A stretch of 64,000 nt of DNA from Dryocola sp032051265 (GTDB lineage: Bacteria > Pseudomonadota > Gammaproteobacteria > Enterobacterales > Enterobacteriaceae). The stretch lies in the NCBI GenBank assembly GCA_032051265.1, contig DAMBYU010000004.1, forward strand, positions 398,568 to 462,567, in the 5' to 3' direction. The notes under the pieces were generated by a model. The model had not been told where the DNA came from. It searched no databases and was given only the letters and a program-made list of their open reading frames with translations. Of the stretch, positions 53,054 to 61,472 are shown piece after piece. The stretch's first letter is position 1. Each line of letters begins with the position of its first letter. The translations under genes and the position numbers were made by a program.

Positions 53054-53443
53054 ATGTTGGGTTTAAAGCAGGTGCATCACATCGCTATTATCGCCTCGGA
53101 TTACCAGCTCAGTAAGCAATTTTACTGCGATATTCTCGGCTTTACGCTGCAGGCGGAAGCGTACCGCGAGGAGCGGGACTCCTGGAAAGGCGATCTGGCG
53201 TTAAACGGGCAGTATGTCATTGAGCTTTTTTCCTTCCCGTTCCCACCCGCGCGCCCAAGCCGCCCGGAAGCATGTGGTCTGCGCCATCTGGCGTTTAGCG
53301 TTGACGATCTCGATCAGGCGATTGAGCATCTGGAAAAGCAGGGCGTAACCTGCGAACCCGTTCGCATCGATCCCTTTACCGATAAACGTTTTACCTTTTT
53401 TGCCGACCCCGACGGTCTGCCGCTGGAACTTTACCAGCAGTAA
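53054..53443 (+). CDS. yaeR: VOC (glyoxalase/bleomycin-resistance) family protein YaeR
   Basis: This 129-residue single-domain vicinal-oxygen-chelate protein has metal-ligand-like residues H8 (QVHHIAII), E (YVIELFSF), H (GLRHLAFSV) and E (LPLELYQQ). The substrate is unknown; a glyoxalase-I-like reaction is only one possibility. ATG 53054 follows AAAGGAG. A longer frame would start eight codons upstream in the ribosome-site region and is rejected. Confidence 0.92.
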   Translation: MLGLKQVHHIAIIASDYQLSKQFYCDILGFTLQAEAYREERDSWKGDLALNGQYVIELFSFPFPPARPSRPEACGLRHLAFSVDDLDQAIEHLEKQGVTCEPVRIDPFTDKRFTFFADPDGLPLELYQQ

Positions 53444-53461
53444 CGCTTGCCTCTCTCGTCG

Positions 53462-53484
53462 TTGCCCGGTAACTTTTCGGGCAA
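53462..53484 (+). other. Stem-loop between yaeR and tilS
   Basis: TTGCCCG pairs with CGGGCAA around a nine-base loop. No U tract follows; role unclear. Confidence 0.4.
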
Positions 53485-53506
53485 ACCCTCACGTAAATGA
53501 CTGATT

Positions 53507-54817
53507 ATGGATCTCCACCCCTTACTGTCACTACTTCATCCGCACCGCAGCCTGCTGGTGGCGTTTAGCGGTGGGCTGGACTCCACGGTTTTACTGCACC
53601 AGCTGGTTACGCTGCGCGCAACTATCGCCCCCGAACTGCAGCTGCGCACCATGCATATTCATCATGGGCTCAGCCCTCATGCTGATGAATGGGTAAGCCA
53701 CTGCGAGCGGCTTTGCGCGCAATGGCACGTTCCCCTTGCAGTGGCTTATGTGCATCTGGCTGAGGATGGAAAAGGTATTGAAGCGCAGGCGCGTGCGGCC
53801 CGCTATCAGGCGTTAGCTGATGAACTGCGGCCGGGCGAAGCGCTGCTGACGGCGCAGCACCTTGACGATCAGTGCGAAACTTTTTTGCTGGCGCTTAAAC
53901 GCGGCAGCGGACCGGCTGGCCTTGCGGCAATGCCGACAAAACTGGCTTTTGCGGGAACAACGCTGTTACGTCCGCTGCTGGGTACAAGTCGCGCAGCGTT
54001 AGAAGAATGGGCAAAAGCTCATCAGCTAACGTGGATTGAGGACGAAAGCAATCAGGACGACGCTTACGACAGAAACTTCCTGCGGCTACGCGTTGTGCCT
54101 GTTTTACAGCAGCGCTGGCCGCATTTTGCCCGCAGCGTAGCCCGCAGCGCCGAGCTTTGTGGCGAGCAGGAGGCGCTGCTGGACGAACTGCTTGCGGAGC
54201 AGTTTTCCGCCCTGCTGCAGGAGGATGGCGCTTTGCGTATCGCACCGTTAACCGATCTCAGCGAAACTCGCCGGGCTGCGCTTCTGCGACGCTGGTTTGC
54301 TTTTCATAAAGCGGCAATGCCTTCACGGGCCGCGTTACAGCGCGTCTGGGACGAAATTGCGACCAGCCGCGAGGATGCCAATCCTCGTCTGAAGTTTGGT
54401 GATTACGAAGTTCGCCGCTTTCAGGAGGCGCTTTACTGGGTGCCAGCCGTGGAGGGGCAGGGCGAGGCTGTTGTACATTGGTTTGCGCCTTATGCTCCGC
54501 TAAACCTTCCTGCAGGTCTTGGTACACTGAAACTTAGCGCTGACGGCCAGGCTGTTCGTGCCCCACGTCATGACGAAGCGGTTACTGTTCGTTTTAAAGC
54601 AAGCGGCAACCACCATATCGTCGGTCGCGATCGTGGCAGAAGCCTGAAGAAAATCTGGCAAGAGTTGCAGATCCCTTCATGGCAGCGCAATATCACCCCG
54701 CTGCTATTTTATGGCGAGCAGTTAATTACCGCCCCGGGCATTTTTGTCACACGTGAGGGGCAGGCAACGGATGGATCGTGCTGGTATATAGACTGGCAAA
54801 AGGAGAAACAGCAATGA
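53507..54817 (+). CDS. tilS: tRNA(Ile) lysidine synthase
   Basis: TilS converts C34 of tRNA(Ile2) to lysidine, changing codon specificity from AUG to AUA; it is essential. The 436-residue protein has the PP-loop SGGLDSTVLLH (21-31), the HHGLSPHADEW segment, the central helical domain, and the C-terminal TilS domain (VRFKASGNHHIVGRDRGRSL). Its TGA overlaps the start of the following cytochrome gene, whose ribosome site lies inside tilS. Confidence 0.97.
   Translation: MDLHPLLSLLHPHRSLLVAFSGGLDSTVLLHQLVTLRATIAPELQLRTMHIHHGLSPHADEWVSHCERLCAQWHVPLAVAYVHLAEDGKGIEAQARAARYQALADELRPGEALLTAQHLDDQCETFLLALKRGSGPAGLAAMPTKLAFAGTTLLRPLLGTSRAALEEWAKAHQLTWIEDESNQDDAYDRNFLRLRVVPVLQQRWPHFARSVARSAELCGEQEALLDELLAEQFSALLQEDGALRIAPLTDLSETRRAALLRRWFAFHKAAMPSRAALQRVWDEIATSREDANPRLKFGDYEVRRFQEALYWVPAVEGQGEAVVHWFAPYAPLNLPAGLGTLKLSADGQAVRAPRHDEAVTVRFKASGNHHIVGRDRGRSLKKIWQELQIPSWQRNITPLLFYGEQLITAPGIFVTREGQATDGSCWYIDWQKEKQQ
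54801..54805 (+). promoter_or_regulatory. Ribosome binding site of the cytochrome gene, within tilS
   Basis: AGGAG lies eight bases before ATG 54814. It decides this start over an in-frame codon at 54778 that would add 12 residues and spoil the signal peptide. Confidence 0.75.
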
Positions 54818-55125
54818 AACGAGCGATTACCCTGATTGGGTTGATGATGTGTAGTTTACCCGCGCTTGCAAACGGCGATGCGCAAGCGGGCGAACAAAAA
54901 GCAGCGATGTGCGTGGCCTGTCACGGCGCGAGCGGTAAGGTTTCGGTACCTATGTACCCGAATCTCGCCGGGCAAAATGAAAAGTACCTTGAACACTCGC
55001 TGCAGGCCTACAAGAAAGGTGAGCGCAGCGGCGGGCAGGCGGAAATCATGAAGGCCTACGTCAGCGGCTTATCCGATGAGGATATCAGCAACCTTGCCGC
55101 GTATTACGCTGCAATGAAGCCATAA
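54814..55125 (+). CDS. Small periplasmic monohaem c-type cytochrome
   Basis: The 103-residue precursor has a clear Sec signal peptide (MKRAITLIGLMMCSLPALA, cleavage after A19), leaving a mature protein of about 84 residues. A single haem site CVACH (C33, C36, H37) is followed by a class I cytochrome c fold of the c553/c5 kind: YPNLAGQNEKYL, the probable axial methionine M79 (EIMKAYVSG) and LSDEDISNLAAYYA. It should be an electron carrier needing the Ccm haem-ligation system. Its ATG overlaps the tilS stop (ATGA), so it is translationally coupled. I know of no gene at this place in E. coli K-12. Its redox partner is not evident from the neighbours. Confidence 0.93.
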   Translation: MKRAITLIGLMMCSLPALANGDAQAGEQKAAMCVACHGASGKVSVPMYPNLAGQNEKYLEHSLQAYKKGERSGGQAEIMKAYVSGLSDEDISNLAAYYAAMKP

Positions 55126-55152
55126 AAAAACGGACAGCCCCTGGGCTGCCCG
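55122..55152 (-). terminator. Intrinsic terminator of rof
   Basis: On minus, CGGGCAGCCC pairs with GGGCTGTCCG (one mismatch) and is followed by TTTTTTT. It lies directly at the end of the convergent cytochrome gene and may serve both. Confidence 0.85.
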
Positions 55153-55171
55153 CTTGTCCTGCATTTTTACG

Positions 55172-55432
55172 TCAGGATTCACTGACGACGACGGTTCCAA
55201 TTTCAGGGTGGCTGAAGCTTGTGATTTTATCGAGCCGAACTTCACGCGTGCTACCCGCATCATCGATAATCAAATATTCGACGTTTTTACGAGACACCAG
55301 GTCGCTTGCTTTCGCCTTCAAAACCTCTCCGCTCTTCAGTTCCAGCGTCAGTAACAGGTGATGCTGGCAGGCGAGCTCGAGATTGTCATAGTCATCACAA
55401 TTGATGGGTTGATAGGTATCATTCAAAGACAT
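55172..55432 (-). CDS. rof: Rho-binding antiterminator Rof
   Basis: Rof (YaeO) binds transcription terminator Rho and inhibits it by blocking RNA loading. The 86-residue Sm-like beta-barrel protein begins MSLNDTYQPINCDDYDNLE and ends SHPEIGTVVVSES, closely matching E. coli. It overlaps the 3' end of yaeP by 14 bases, so coupled translation is likely. Confidence 0.96.
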   Translation of the reverse strand: MSLNDTYQPINCDDYDNLELACQHHLLLTLELKSGEVLKAKASDLVSRKNVEYLIIDDAGSTREVRLDKITSFSHPEIGTVVVSES

Positions 55433-55619
55433 AATCGCTCACCAGTAAGTTCGCGGCAGCGTACGCCGCCTGTTCCCTGATAGATTCTGGCTGTGCTTCA
55501 TTACAGGCCACTTCATTCAGCACCTTAAGGACGCAGCCTAATGCATCCGGAATGTAACCTAAATCACCGCTTGCGATCTCCGCATAGCGCTGTCGAACCA
55601 GTTCACAATACTTTTCCAC
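55419..55619 (-). CDS. yaeP: UPF0253 family protein YaeP
   Basis: This is a 66-residue cytoplasmic protein of unknown function, conserved upstream of rof in enterobacteria. It begins MEKYCELVRQRYAEIASGD and is mostly helical in appearance (EQAAYAAANLLVSDYVFE). No signal or membrane segment is visible. It is divergent from yaeQ across about 200 bases, which hold TACAAT (55789-55794), a possible yaeQ -10, but no gene. Confidence 0.93.
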   Translation of the reverse strand: MEKYCELVRQRYAEIASGDLGYIPDALGCVLKVLNEVACNEAQPESIREQAAYAAANLLVSDYVFE

Positions 55620-55822
55620 ACGCCCTCCTGTCAGAGTCTCGACTTCAGACTTAATCGTGGATGGAACTTAAGCCTACGAAGATAAACTCTCTTTAGCAAG
55701 GTGACTATACCACAGGCATGAAACCGATATCAGCAGCGTAAATAGCTGCTCCTGTGAATACACAACAGCGTTTTAGCGAGGTTTTCGCTACAATGAGCGC
55801 CAAATAAATCTGGAGAAGTGTG

Positions 55823-56365
55823 ATGGCGTTAAAAGCGACGATCTATAAAGCGATGGTGAACGTTGCCGATCTCGATCGCAATAAGTTCCTGGATAGCAAC
55901 CTGACGCTGGCGCGCCATCCGTCTGAAACGCAAGAGCGCATGATGCTACGCCTGCTGGCGTGGATCAAATATGCGGATGAGCGTCTGCAATTTTCCCGTG
56001 GTTTAAGCGCGGAAGAGGAGCCTGAGATTTGGCAGCATAACGATCACCTGGGTATCGATCTGTGGGTTGAGCTGGGCCTGCCGGAAGAGCGCCGGGTGAA
56101 AAAAGCCTGCAGCCAGTCGGCGGAAGTGGCGCTGTTTACCTACAATAGTCGTGCGGCTGAAATATGGTGGCAGCAAAATCAGAACAAACTGAGCCAGTTT
56201 AAAAACCTCAGCATCTGGTATCTGGACGATGAGCAGCTGGCTAAATTAAGCGCGTTCGGCACGCGCAGCATGAATTTGCAGGCGACCATCCAGGATGGCG
56301 CAATCTGGCTGTCGGATGCCGAAAACAACGTTGAAATACACTTTACCGCGTGGCTTTGCCATTAA
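55823..56365 (+). CDS. yaeQ: YaeQ family protein (PD-(D/E)xK nuclease-like fold)
   Basis: This 180-residue protein belongs to the YaeQ family, whose known structures resemble PD-(D/E)xK nucleases. Early work reported that E. coli YaeQ compensates for loss of RfaH, which is disputed. Visible motifs are ALKATIYKAMVNVADLDRNKF, LARHPSETQERMMLRLLAW and HLGIDLWVELGLPEERRVKKA (shown in part: D, E and K in register). ATG 55823 is chosen over GTG one codon upstream. Its TAA overlaps the arfB ATG by one base. Confidence 0.92.
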   Translation: MALKATIYKAMVNVADLDRNKFLDSNLTLARHPSETQERMMLRLLAWIKYADERLQFSRGLSAEEEPEIWQHNDHLGIDLWVELGLPEERRVKKACSQSAEVALFTYNSRAAEIWWQQNQNKLSQFKNLSIWYLDDEQLAKLSAFGTRSMNLQATIQDGAIWLSDAENNVEIHFTAWLCH

Positions 56366-56784
56366 TGATTAGCGTTTCCCGAACGGTTGACATACCCGAT
56401 CAAGAAGTAACGATTACAGCGATCCGGGCGCAGGGGGCGGGTGGTCAGCATGTGAATAAAACCTCAACGGCTATTCACCTGCGTTTTGACATCCGTGCTT
56501 CCAGCCTGCCGGAGTATTATAAAGAGCGGCTGCTGGCGGCGAGCCATCATCTGATCACACCCGATGGCGTGGTGGTGATAAAGGCGCAGGAATACCGCAG
56601 CCAGGAGATGAACCGCGAAGCGGCCGTTGCCCGCCTGGTCTCCTTGATCAAGGAATTAACCGCTGAGCAGAAAAGCCGCCGGGCGACCAGGCCGACGCGC
56701 GCTTCGAAAGAGCGTCGCCTGGCGTCTAAATCACAAAAATCAACGACAAAATCGCTGCGTGGGAAAGTTCGTCGCCCCGAGTGA
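56365..56784 (+). CDS. arfB: Alternative ribosome-rescue factor ArfB
   Basis: ArfB (YaeJ) hydrolyses peptidyl-tRNA on ribosomes stalled without a stop codon. The 139-residue protein has the GGQ motif at 26-28 (AQGAGGQHVNKTST) and the long basic C-terminal tail (RRATRPTRASKERRLASKSQ) that enters the empty mRNA channel. ATG 56365 overlaps the yaeQ stop; a GTG five codons upstream is possible but lies inside yaeQ. Confidence 0.95.
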   Translation: MISVSRTVDIPDQEVTITAIRAQGAGGQHVNKTSTAIHLRFDIRASSLPEYYKERLLAASHHLITPDGVVVIKAQEYRSQEMNREAAVARLVSLIKELTAEQKSRRATRPTRASKERRLASKSQKSTTKSLRGKVRRPE

Positions 56785-56819
56785 TAAGGGGCTCAGGTAA
56801 TTAGCATAAGGAATAAACG

Positions 56820-57515
56820 GTGAAACAATTACTCTTATCCGCAGTGGCTGTTTGCAGCCTGGTTGCGCTTTTTGGCTGTAATAACCGTGGCGAAGTGCAA
56901 ACCCTGCAGCCTGTGCAGGCCGCAGAGCTAAAACCAATGCAGCAGAGCTATAAAGGATTGTTACCCTGTGCGGACTGCGCAGGGATAGAAACCTCATTAT
57001 TTCTTGAGAAAGACGGCACCTGGGTGCTGAACCAGCGCTATCAGGGGGCGAAATCACCCGCGGTATTCGCCTCCTATGGTAGCTGGGTACGCACGGCCGA
57101 TAAACTTGTGCTGACCGAAAGCGACGGAGAGAAGCTCTATTTTCGGCCAGAGGCCGACGGTCTGGAGATGCTCGACCGCGAAGGAAATCCCGTTGAGTCA
57201 CAATTTGACTATACGCTGAAACCAACAAAAGACGCTTTGCCCGCCACGCCAATGGCGATGAAAGGGATGTATAAATATATGGCTGATGCGGCTATTTTCC
57301 AGGATTGCGCAACCGGGCGCACTTTTGCCGTAGCCAGCAATGCAGACCTGGAGCGCGGCTATGCAGCGGCGCGTGGCAAAGATGCGCAGCCGGTACTGCT
57401 GAAGATTGAAGCACACTTCATGTTACAGGCCTCGCCAGACAGCGGTGAGCTGCAAAAAACGCTGGTGGCGGATAAATCGGCGAAGTTCGAAGCAGGTAAA
57501 AACTGTTCCGACTGA
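56820..57515 (+). CDS. nlpE: Envelope stress lipoprotein NlpE
   Basis: NlpE is an outer-membrane lipoprotein that activates the Cpx response when mislocalised or on surface sensing. The 231-residue precursor starts at GTG 56820. It has a lipobox LFGC with C20, and asparagine at +2 favours outer-membrane sorting. The N-terminal barrel has CADC (LLPCADCAGIETS). The C-terminal domain keeps a cysteine pair (FQDCATG and KNCSD). It is a few residues shorter at the C-terminus than E. coli NlpE. yaeF, its neighbour in E. coli, is absent. Confidence 0.95.
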   Translation: MKQLLLSAVAVCSLVALFGCNNRGEVQTLQPVQAAELKPMQQSYKGLLPCADCAGIETSLFLEKDGTWVLNQRYQGAKSPAVFASYGSWVRTADKLVLTESDGEKLYFRPEADGLEMLDREGNPVESQFDYTLKPTKDALPATPMAMKGMYKYMADAAIFQDCATGRTFAVASNADLERGYAAARGKDAQPVLLKIEAHFMLQASPDSGELQKTLVADKSAKFEAGKNCSD

Positions 57516-57516
57516 T

Positions 57517-57547
57517 AAAAAAAAGCCCTGCAATGCAGGGCTTTTTT
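57517..57547. terminator. Bidirectional terminator between nlpE and proS
   Basis: AAAAGCCCTGCA pairs with TGCAGGGCTTTT, flanked by A runs on the left and T runs on the right, so it works for both convergent genes. Confidence 0.93.
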
Positions 57548-57560
57548 ACGTGTGTAAAGG

Positions 57561-59279
57561 TTAGCGCTGGATCTGGCTTAACAAGAAATCGATGATTTCG
57601 CTGGTCTTAATCATCTGCTTCTCGCCGACGCGGCGGTTTTTGTATTCGACTTCTTCGCTGTCGAGATTGCGGTCGCCGATAACCACTGTGTGCGGAACGC
57701 CGATCAGTTCCATATCTGCGAACATCACGCCCGGGCGCTCTTTGCGATCGTCCATCAGCACGTCAATGCCTTTGGCGCGCAGGGTGGAGTAAAGCTCTTC
57801 CGCCAGCTCTTTAACGCGGAAAGATTTGTGCATGTTCATTGGCAGGATAGCGACCTGGAAAGGTGCGATGGCGTCTGGCCACAGAATGCCGCGCTCGTCG
57901 TTGTTCTGCTCAATTGCCGCCGCCACAACGCGCGTAACCCCGATACCGTAGCAGCCCATGGTCAGCATTTGATTACGGCCATCTTCGCCCTGCACGGAAG
58001 CTTTCATCGCTTCAGAATATTTGGTGCCAAGCTGGAAGATGTGACCGACTTCGATTCCGCGCTTAATCAGCAGCGTGCCTTTGCCGTCCGGGCTTGGATC
58101 GCCTGCCACCACGTTACGGATATCCGCAACCTGCGGCAGAGCTACATCGCGCTCCCAGTTGATGCCCACAAAATGTTTACCGTCGACGTTGGCGCCAGCG
58201 GCGAAATCGCTCATCGCCGCTACGGTGCGGTCAATGACCACCGGGACAGGCAGGTTTACCGGACCAAGAGAGCCAGGGCCTGCATTAACCACGGCACGGA
58301 TCTCTGCTTCGGTGGCGAAGGTCAGCGGGCTTGCTACCTGCGGCAGTTTTTCCGCTTTCACTTCATTCAACTCATGATCGCCACGAACCAACAGAGCGAC
58401 CAGCGGATAAGCGCTGCCTTCGATCGCTTTGACCAGCAGCGTTTTTACGGTTTTCTCAACCGGCAGATTGAACTGCTCTACCAGCTCAGCGATGGTTTTC
58501 GCGTTCGGGGTGTCGATCTGCGTCATTTCTACAGTTGGCGCTGCACGCCCACCGGCAGGGGCCACCGCTTCTGCAAATTCGATGTTGGCGGCGTAATCAG
58601 ATTCTGTAGAGAAGATAACGTCATCTTCGCCACTTTGCGCCAGCACCTGGAACTCATGAGAGGCGCTGCCGCCGATGGAACCGGTATCTGCTTCCACAGC
58701 ACGGAAATCCAGACCCATACGGGTAAAGATTTTGCTGTAGGCCTGGTACATCGCATCGTAAGTTTCCTGCAGAGATTCCTGGGTAGTATGGAAAGAGTAG
58801 GCATCTTTCATCAGGAATTCACGGGAACGCATCACGCCGAAGCGTGGACGCACTTCGTCACGGAACTTGGTCTGGATCTGGAAGAAGTTCAGCGGTAGCT
58901 GTTTGTAAGAGCTCAGCTCGTTACGAATCAGGTCGGTAATGACCTCTTCGTGCGTTGGACCGAGCACAAATGGACGCTCGCCACGATCGACAAAACGCAG
59001 CAGCTCCGGGCCGTACTGTTCCCAACGACCGCTCTCCTGCCACAGATCGGCGGGTTGAACAACGGGCATGCACATCTCGATGGCACCGGCGTTGTTCATC
59101 TCTTCACGCACGATATTTTCGACTTTTTTCAGGACGCGCAAACCGGTCGGCAACCAGGTGTATAAACCGGAGGCGAGTTTGCGGATCATCCCGGCGCGCA
59201 GCATCAACTGATGGCTGATGACCTCGGCGTCGGCAGGTGTCTCCTTCAAAGTGGAGAGCAGATATTGGCTAGTACGCAT
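57561..59279 (-). CDS. proS: Prolyl-tRNA synthetase
   Basis: This class II aminoacyl-tRNA synthetase charges tRNA(Pro). The 572-residue length equals E. coli. Motif 1 lies near GAIEMCMPVVQP, and motif 2 has FRDEVRPRFGVMRSREFLMKD. The YbaK-like editing insertion that clears Ala-tRNA(Pro) spans about 225-390. Motif 3 has MGCYGIGVTRVVAA, and the anticodon domain ends LLSQIQR. The upstream gap (59280-59390) has a small GGCTGC/GCAGCC hairpin at 59313-59327. Confidence 0.98.
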   Translation of the reverse strand: MRTSQYLLSTLKETPADAEVISHQLMLRAGMIRKLASGLYTWLPTGLRVLKKVENIVREEMNNAGAIEMCMPVVQPADLWQESGRWEQYGPELLRFVDRGERPFVLGPTHEEVITDLIRNELSSYKQLPLNFFQIQTKFRDEVRPRFGVMRSREFLMKDAYSFHTTQESLQETYDAMYQAYSKIFTRMGLDFRAVEADTGSIGGSASHEFQVLAQSGEDDVIFSTESDYAANIEFAEAVAPAGGRAAPTVEMTQIDTPNAKTIAELVEQFNLPVEKTVKTLLVKAIEGSAYPLVALLVRGDHELNEVKAEKLPQVASPLTFATEAEIRAVVNAGPGSLGPVNLPVPVVIDRTVAAMSDFAAGANVDGKHFVGINWERDVALPQVADIRNVVAGDPSPDGKGTLLIKRGIEVGHIFQLGTKYSEAMKASVQGEDGRNQMLTMGCYGIGVTRVVAAAIEQNNDERGILWPDAIAPFQVAILPMNMHKSFRVKELAEELYSTLRAKGIDVLMDDRKERPGVMFADMELIGVPHTVVIGDRNLDSEEVEYKNRRVGEKQMIKTSEIIDFLLSQIQR

Positions 59280-59390
59280 GTTGTTACGGTTCCATTTGAA
59301 CGGCTGATAACCGGCTGCAAAGCAGCCTGCTTCAAAAAAGTGGTTTAGTTTACCAGTGTGGCAGGGATGTCAAAAGAGAGGGGCGATAAA

Positions 59391-60098
59391 TTAGCGTCCT
59401 TCAACAGCAAACACTTCAGAACCCCGCTCCGTAACGCGCCAGCGCACATTAAAATCAAGCAGCGCTACGGCATAGGTTTTACCCGCATCTTCGCCCTTAC
59501 GATAAGCTGGTCGCGGATCCTGAGCCAATACCTGTTGGATAAAGCGCGCAATATTCGGGTAGACGTTATCGAGCCTTGCCAGTTGTTGCTGCACATCGGT
59601 GGTGAAATAAACCGGCATATCTGCAACGGGCGCGGCCTGGGCGTAGCCCGCAACGGCCTGAGGTAACGCTTCGGCAAACGGGAGATAGGGCTTGATGTCG
59701 ACTATCGGCGTGCCATCAACCAAATCCAGGCTGCCGAGATCCAGAATCACCTGGCTTTTCTCACAGCGAACGCCTTTCAGCGCTACCAGCGACATGCCGA
59801 TGGGATTGGGGCGGAAGGTCGAGCGCGTGGCAAAGACGCCCATGCGCGCGTTGCCGCCAAGGCGGGGAGGGCGCACGGTTGGGCGCCAGCCGCCTTCCAT
59901 TGTCTGGTGAAAGATAAATAACAGCCACAGGTGGCTAAAGCCTTCCAGGCCGCGCACCGCGTCGGCCAGATTGAAAGGCGGCAGCAAATGGAGTTCGCCG
60001 CCTCCGTCCGCAACCAGGCCTGGCTGACGCGGAACGGCAAACTTCTCTTTGTAGGGGGAGCGAATTACACCAATCTGTTCAAAGGTGAATGCTGTCAT
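59391..60098 (-). CDS. trmO: tRNA (adenine(37)-N6)-methyltransferase TrmO
   Basis: TrmO (TsaA/YaeB) methylates N6 of t6A37 in tRNA(Thr) using SAM and has a distinctive beta-barrel fold. The 235-residue protein matches E. coli: FEQIGVIRSPYKEKFAVPRQ, RPPRLGGNARMGVFATRS, TFRPNPIGMSLV, and DIKPYLPFAE. ATG 60098 overlaps the rcsF stop by four bases. An upstream in-frame codon would run deep into rcsF and is rejected. Confidence 0.96.
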   Translation of the reverse strand: MTAFTFEQIGVIRSPYKEKFAVPRQPGLVADGGGELHLLPPFNLADAVRGLEGFSHLWLLFIFHQTMEGGWRPTVRPPRLGGNARMGVFATRSTFRPNPIGMSLVALKGVRCEKSQVILDLGSLDLVDGTPIVDIKPYLPFAEALPQAVAGYAQAAPVADMPVYFTTDVQQQLARLDNVYPNIARFIQQVLAQDPRPAYRKGEDAGKTYAVALLDFNVRWRVTERGSEVFAVEGR

Positions 60099-60499
60099 TT
60101 CGCCGAGACATTCAGCGCAGAACCAACGCAAACCGCCTGACGGTAGCAGCCTGGCGTACCGCTGGTGACGTCGCAACTGTGCAACAGGACCGCGTTCGCT
60201 TTCATTTTTGATGCGTTAATCTGCAGGCGCTTACGTGCGGTTGGGATATTCGGCGGGGAGTCCTGATTGCTTGCCTGGCAGGATTCGCCGCTGACTTCAC
60301 CCAGGTCACGGAATGGCTTGCCGACCAAATCTTCTGCATTGGTATAGATTTTTACCGGAGCCGGGCGCGGTGCCTTGGGTTTAGCAGGTTCAGCTTTCGC
60401 TGGTGTTGCAGTGCTTTGAACGGGTTCAACGGGGGATCTGCTTAGCATAGAACAGCCGCTCAGCATGACTGCTAATAAACAGATCGGTAAAGCACGCAT
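60095..60499 (-). CDS. rcsF: Outer-membrane lipoprotein RcsF, Rcs stress sensor
   Basis: RcsF senses outer-membrane and peptidoglycan damage and signals to IgaA to activate the Rcs phosphorelay; it is threaded through BamA-OMP complexes. The 134-residue precursor has the lipobox LSGC (C16), followed by a proline- and lysine-rich linker (about 30-50). The globular domain has four cysteines (SGESCQAS, LHSCDVTSGTPGC, QAVC), which in E. coli form two non-consecutive disulfides. It is upstream of and overlaps trmO. Confidence 0.96.
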   Translation of the reverse strand: MRALPICLLAVMLSGCSMLSRSPVEPVQSTATPAKAEPAKPKAPRPAPVKIYTNAEDLVGKPFRDLGEVSGESCQASNQDSPPNIPTARKRLQINASKMKANAVLLHSCDVTSGTPGCYRQAVCVGSALNVSAK

Positions 60500-60558
60500 A
60501 ATTTTTCCTCAATGAATGATAAATCGGGAATATTGAATCAAGCTCTTGCAAAAATAAC

Positions 60559-60580
60559 AAGACGGGCATGAGCCCGTCTT
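60559..60580 (-). terminator. Intrinsic terminator of metNIQ
   Basis: AAGACGGGC pairs with GCCCGTCTT around ATGA. The minus strand continues GTTATTTTTG. Confidence 0.85.
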
Positions 60581-60613
60581 GGATTATTTACGTAAAAAGA
60601 GTGAAAGGAAAAT

Positions 60614-61429
60614 TTACCAGCCTTTAACCGCACCGCCGTTGAAGACCTTGTTTGCCGCTTCATAAACTTCGTCAGACTGGTAAGCCTCAACGAATTTCTT
60701 CACGTTTTCTGCATCCTTATTGTCTTCGCGAGTCACGATCAGGTTCACGTAAGGGGAATCTTTATCTTCAACAAAGATACCGTCTTTAGCTGGAGTCAGG
60801 CCAATCTGGCTTGCGTAAGTGGTGTTGATAACCGCCAGTGCAATCTGCGCATCGTCAAGGGAGCGCGGCAACTGAGGCGCTTCCAGCTCAACCAGCTTCA
60901 GGTTTTTTGGATTCTCGGTAACATCCAGTACGGTTGGCAGCAGACCAACGCCATCTTTCAGCTTGATAAGACCTTGTTTTTGTAACAGCAGCAGAGAACG
61001 GCCAAGGTTAGTTGGGTCGTTTGGCAGGGCGACCTGCGCGCCATTTTGCAGCTCATCCAGGGATTTGATTTTTTTGGAGTAGCCTGCAATTGGATAAACG
61101 AACGTGTTGCCAGCAGAGACCAGCTTGTAGCCGCGATCTTTGATCTGCTGATCGAGGTAGGGTTTGTGCTGGAAGGCGTTAGCGTCGATATCGCCTTTGC
61201 TTAGCGCTTCGTTTGGCAGCACGTAATCGTTGAAGGTCACCAGTTCAACGTCGAGGCCATACTTCTCTTTGGCCACTTTCTGCGCCACTTCAGCAACCTG
61301 CTGTTCAGCACCCACAATAACGCCAACTTTAATATGGTTTGGATCTTTTTCATCCTGACCACAACCCACCAGAGCCAGTGAACCAATCAAAGCACCAACC
61401 GCCGCAAAGGTTTTAAATTTAAAAGACAT
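60614..61429 (-). CDS. metQ: D,L-methionine-binding lipoprotein MetQ
   Basis: MetQ is the periplasmic substrate-binding component for MetNI. The 271-residue precursor has a lipobox LVGC with C23 (mature CGQDEKDP). The NlpA-type fold follows, with HIKVGVIVGAEQQVAE, DANAFQHKPYLDQQ and the C-terminal FNGGAVKGW. It is the last gene of metN-metI-metQ, 43 bases after metI. Confidence 0.97.
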   Translation of the reverse strand: MSFKFKTFAAVGALIGSLALVGCGQDEKDPNHIKVGVIVGAEQQVAEVAQKVAKEKYGLDVELVTFNDYVLPNEALSKGDIDANAFQHKPYLDQQIKDRGYKLVSAGNTFVYPIAGYSKKIKSLDELQNGAQVALPNDPTNLGRSLLLLQKQGLIKLKDGVGLLPTVLDVTENPKNLKLVELEAPQLPRSLDDAQIALAVINTTYASQIGLTPAKDGIFVEDKDSPYVNLIVTREDNKDAENVKKFVEAYQSDEVYEAANKVFNGGAVKGW

Positions 61430-61472
61430 ATCCCTTCCTTACTTGAGTAAAAACGATGTTGTGTTGAACGTC

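Noticed and set aside
57690..58898. 402-codon plus-strand reading frame opposite proS
   Set aside because: It lies entirely antisense to proS, which is full length with all motifs. The frame is open because of the codon bias of the true gene, and its translation is histidine/arginine-rich without recognisable domains.
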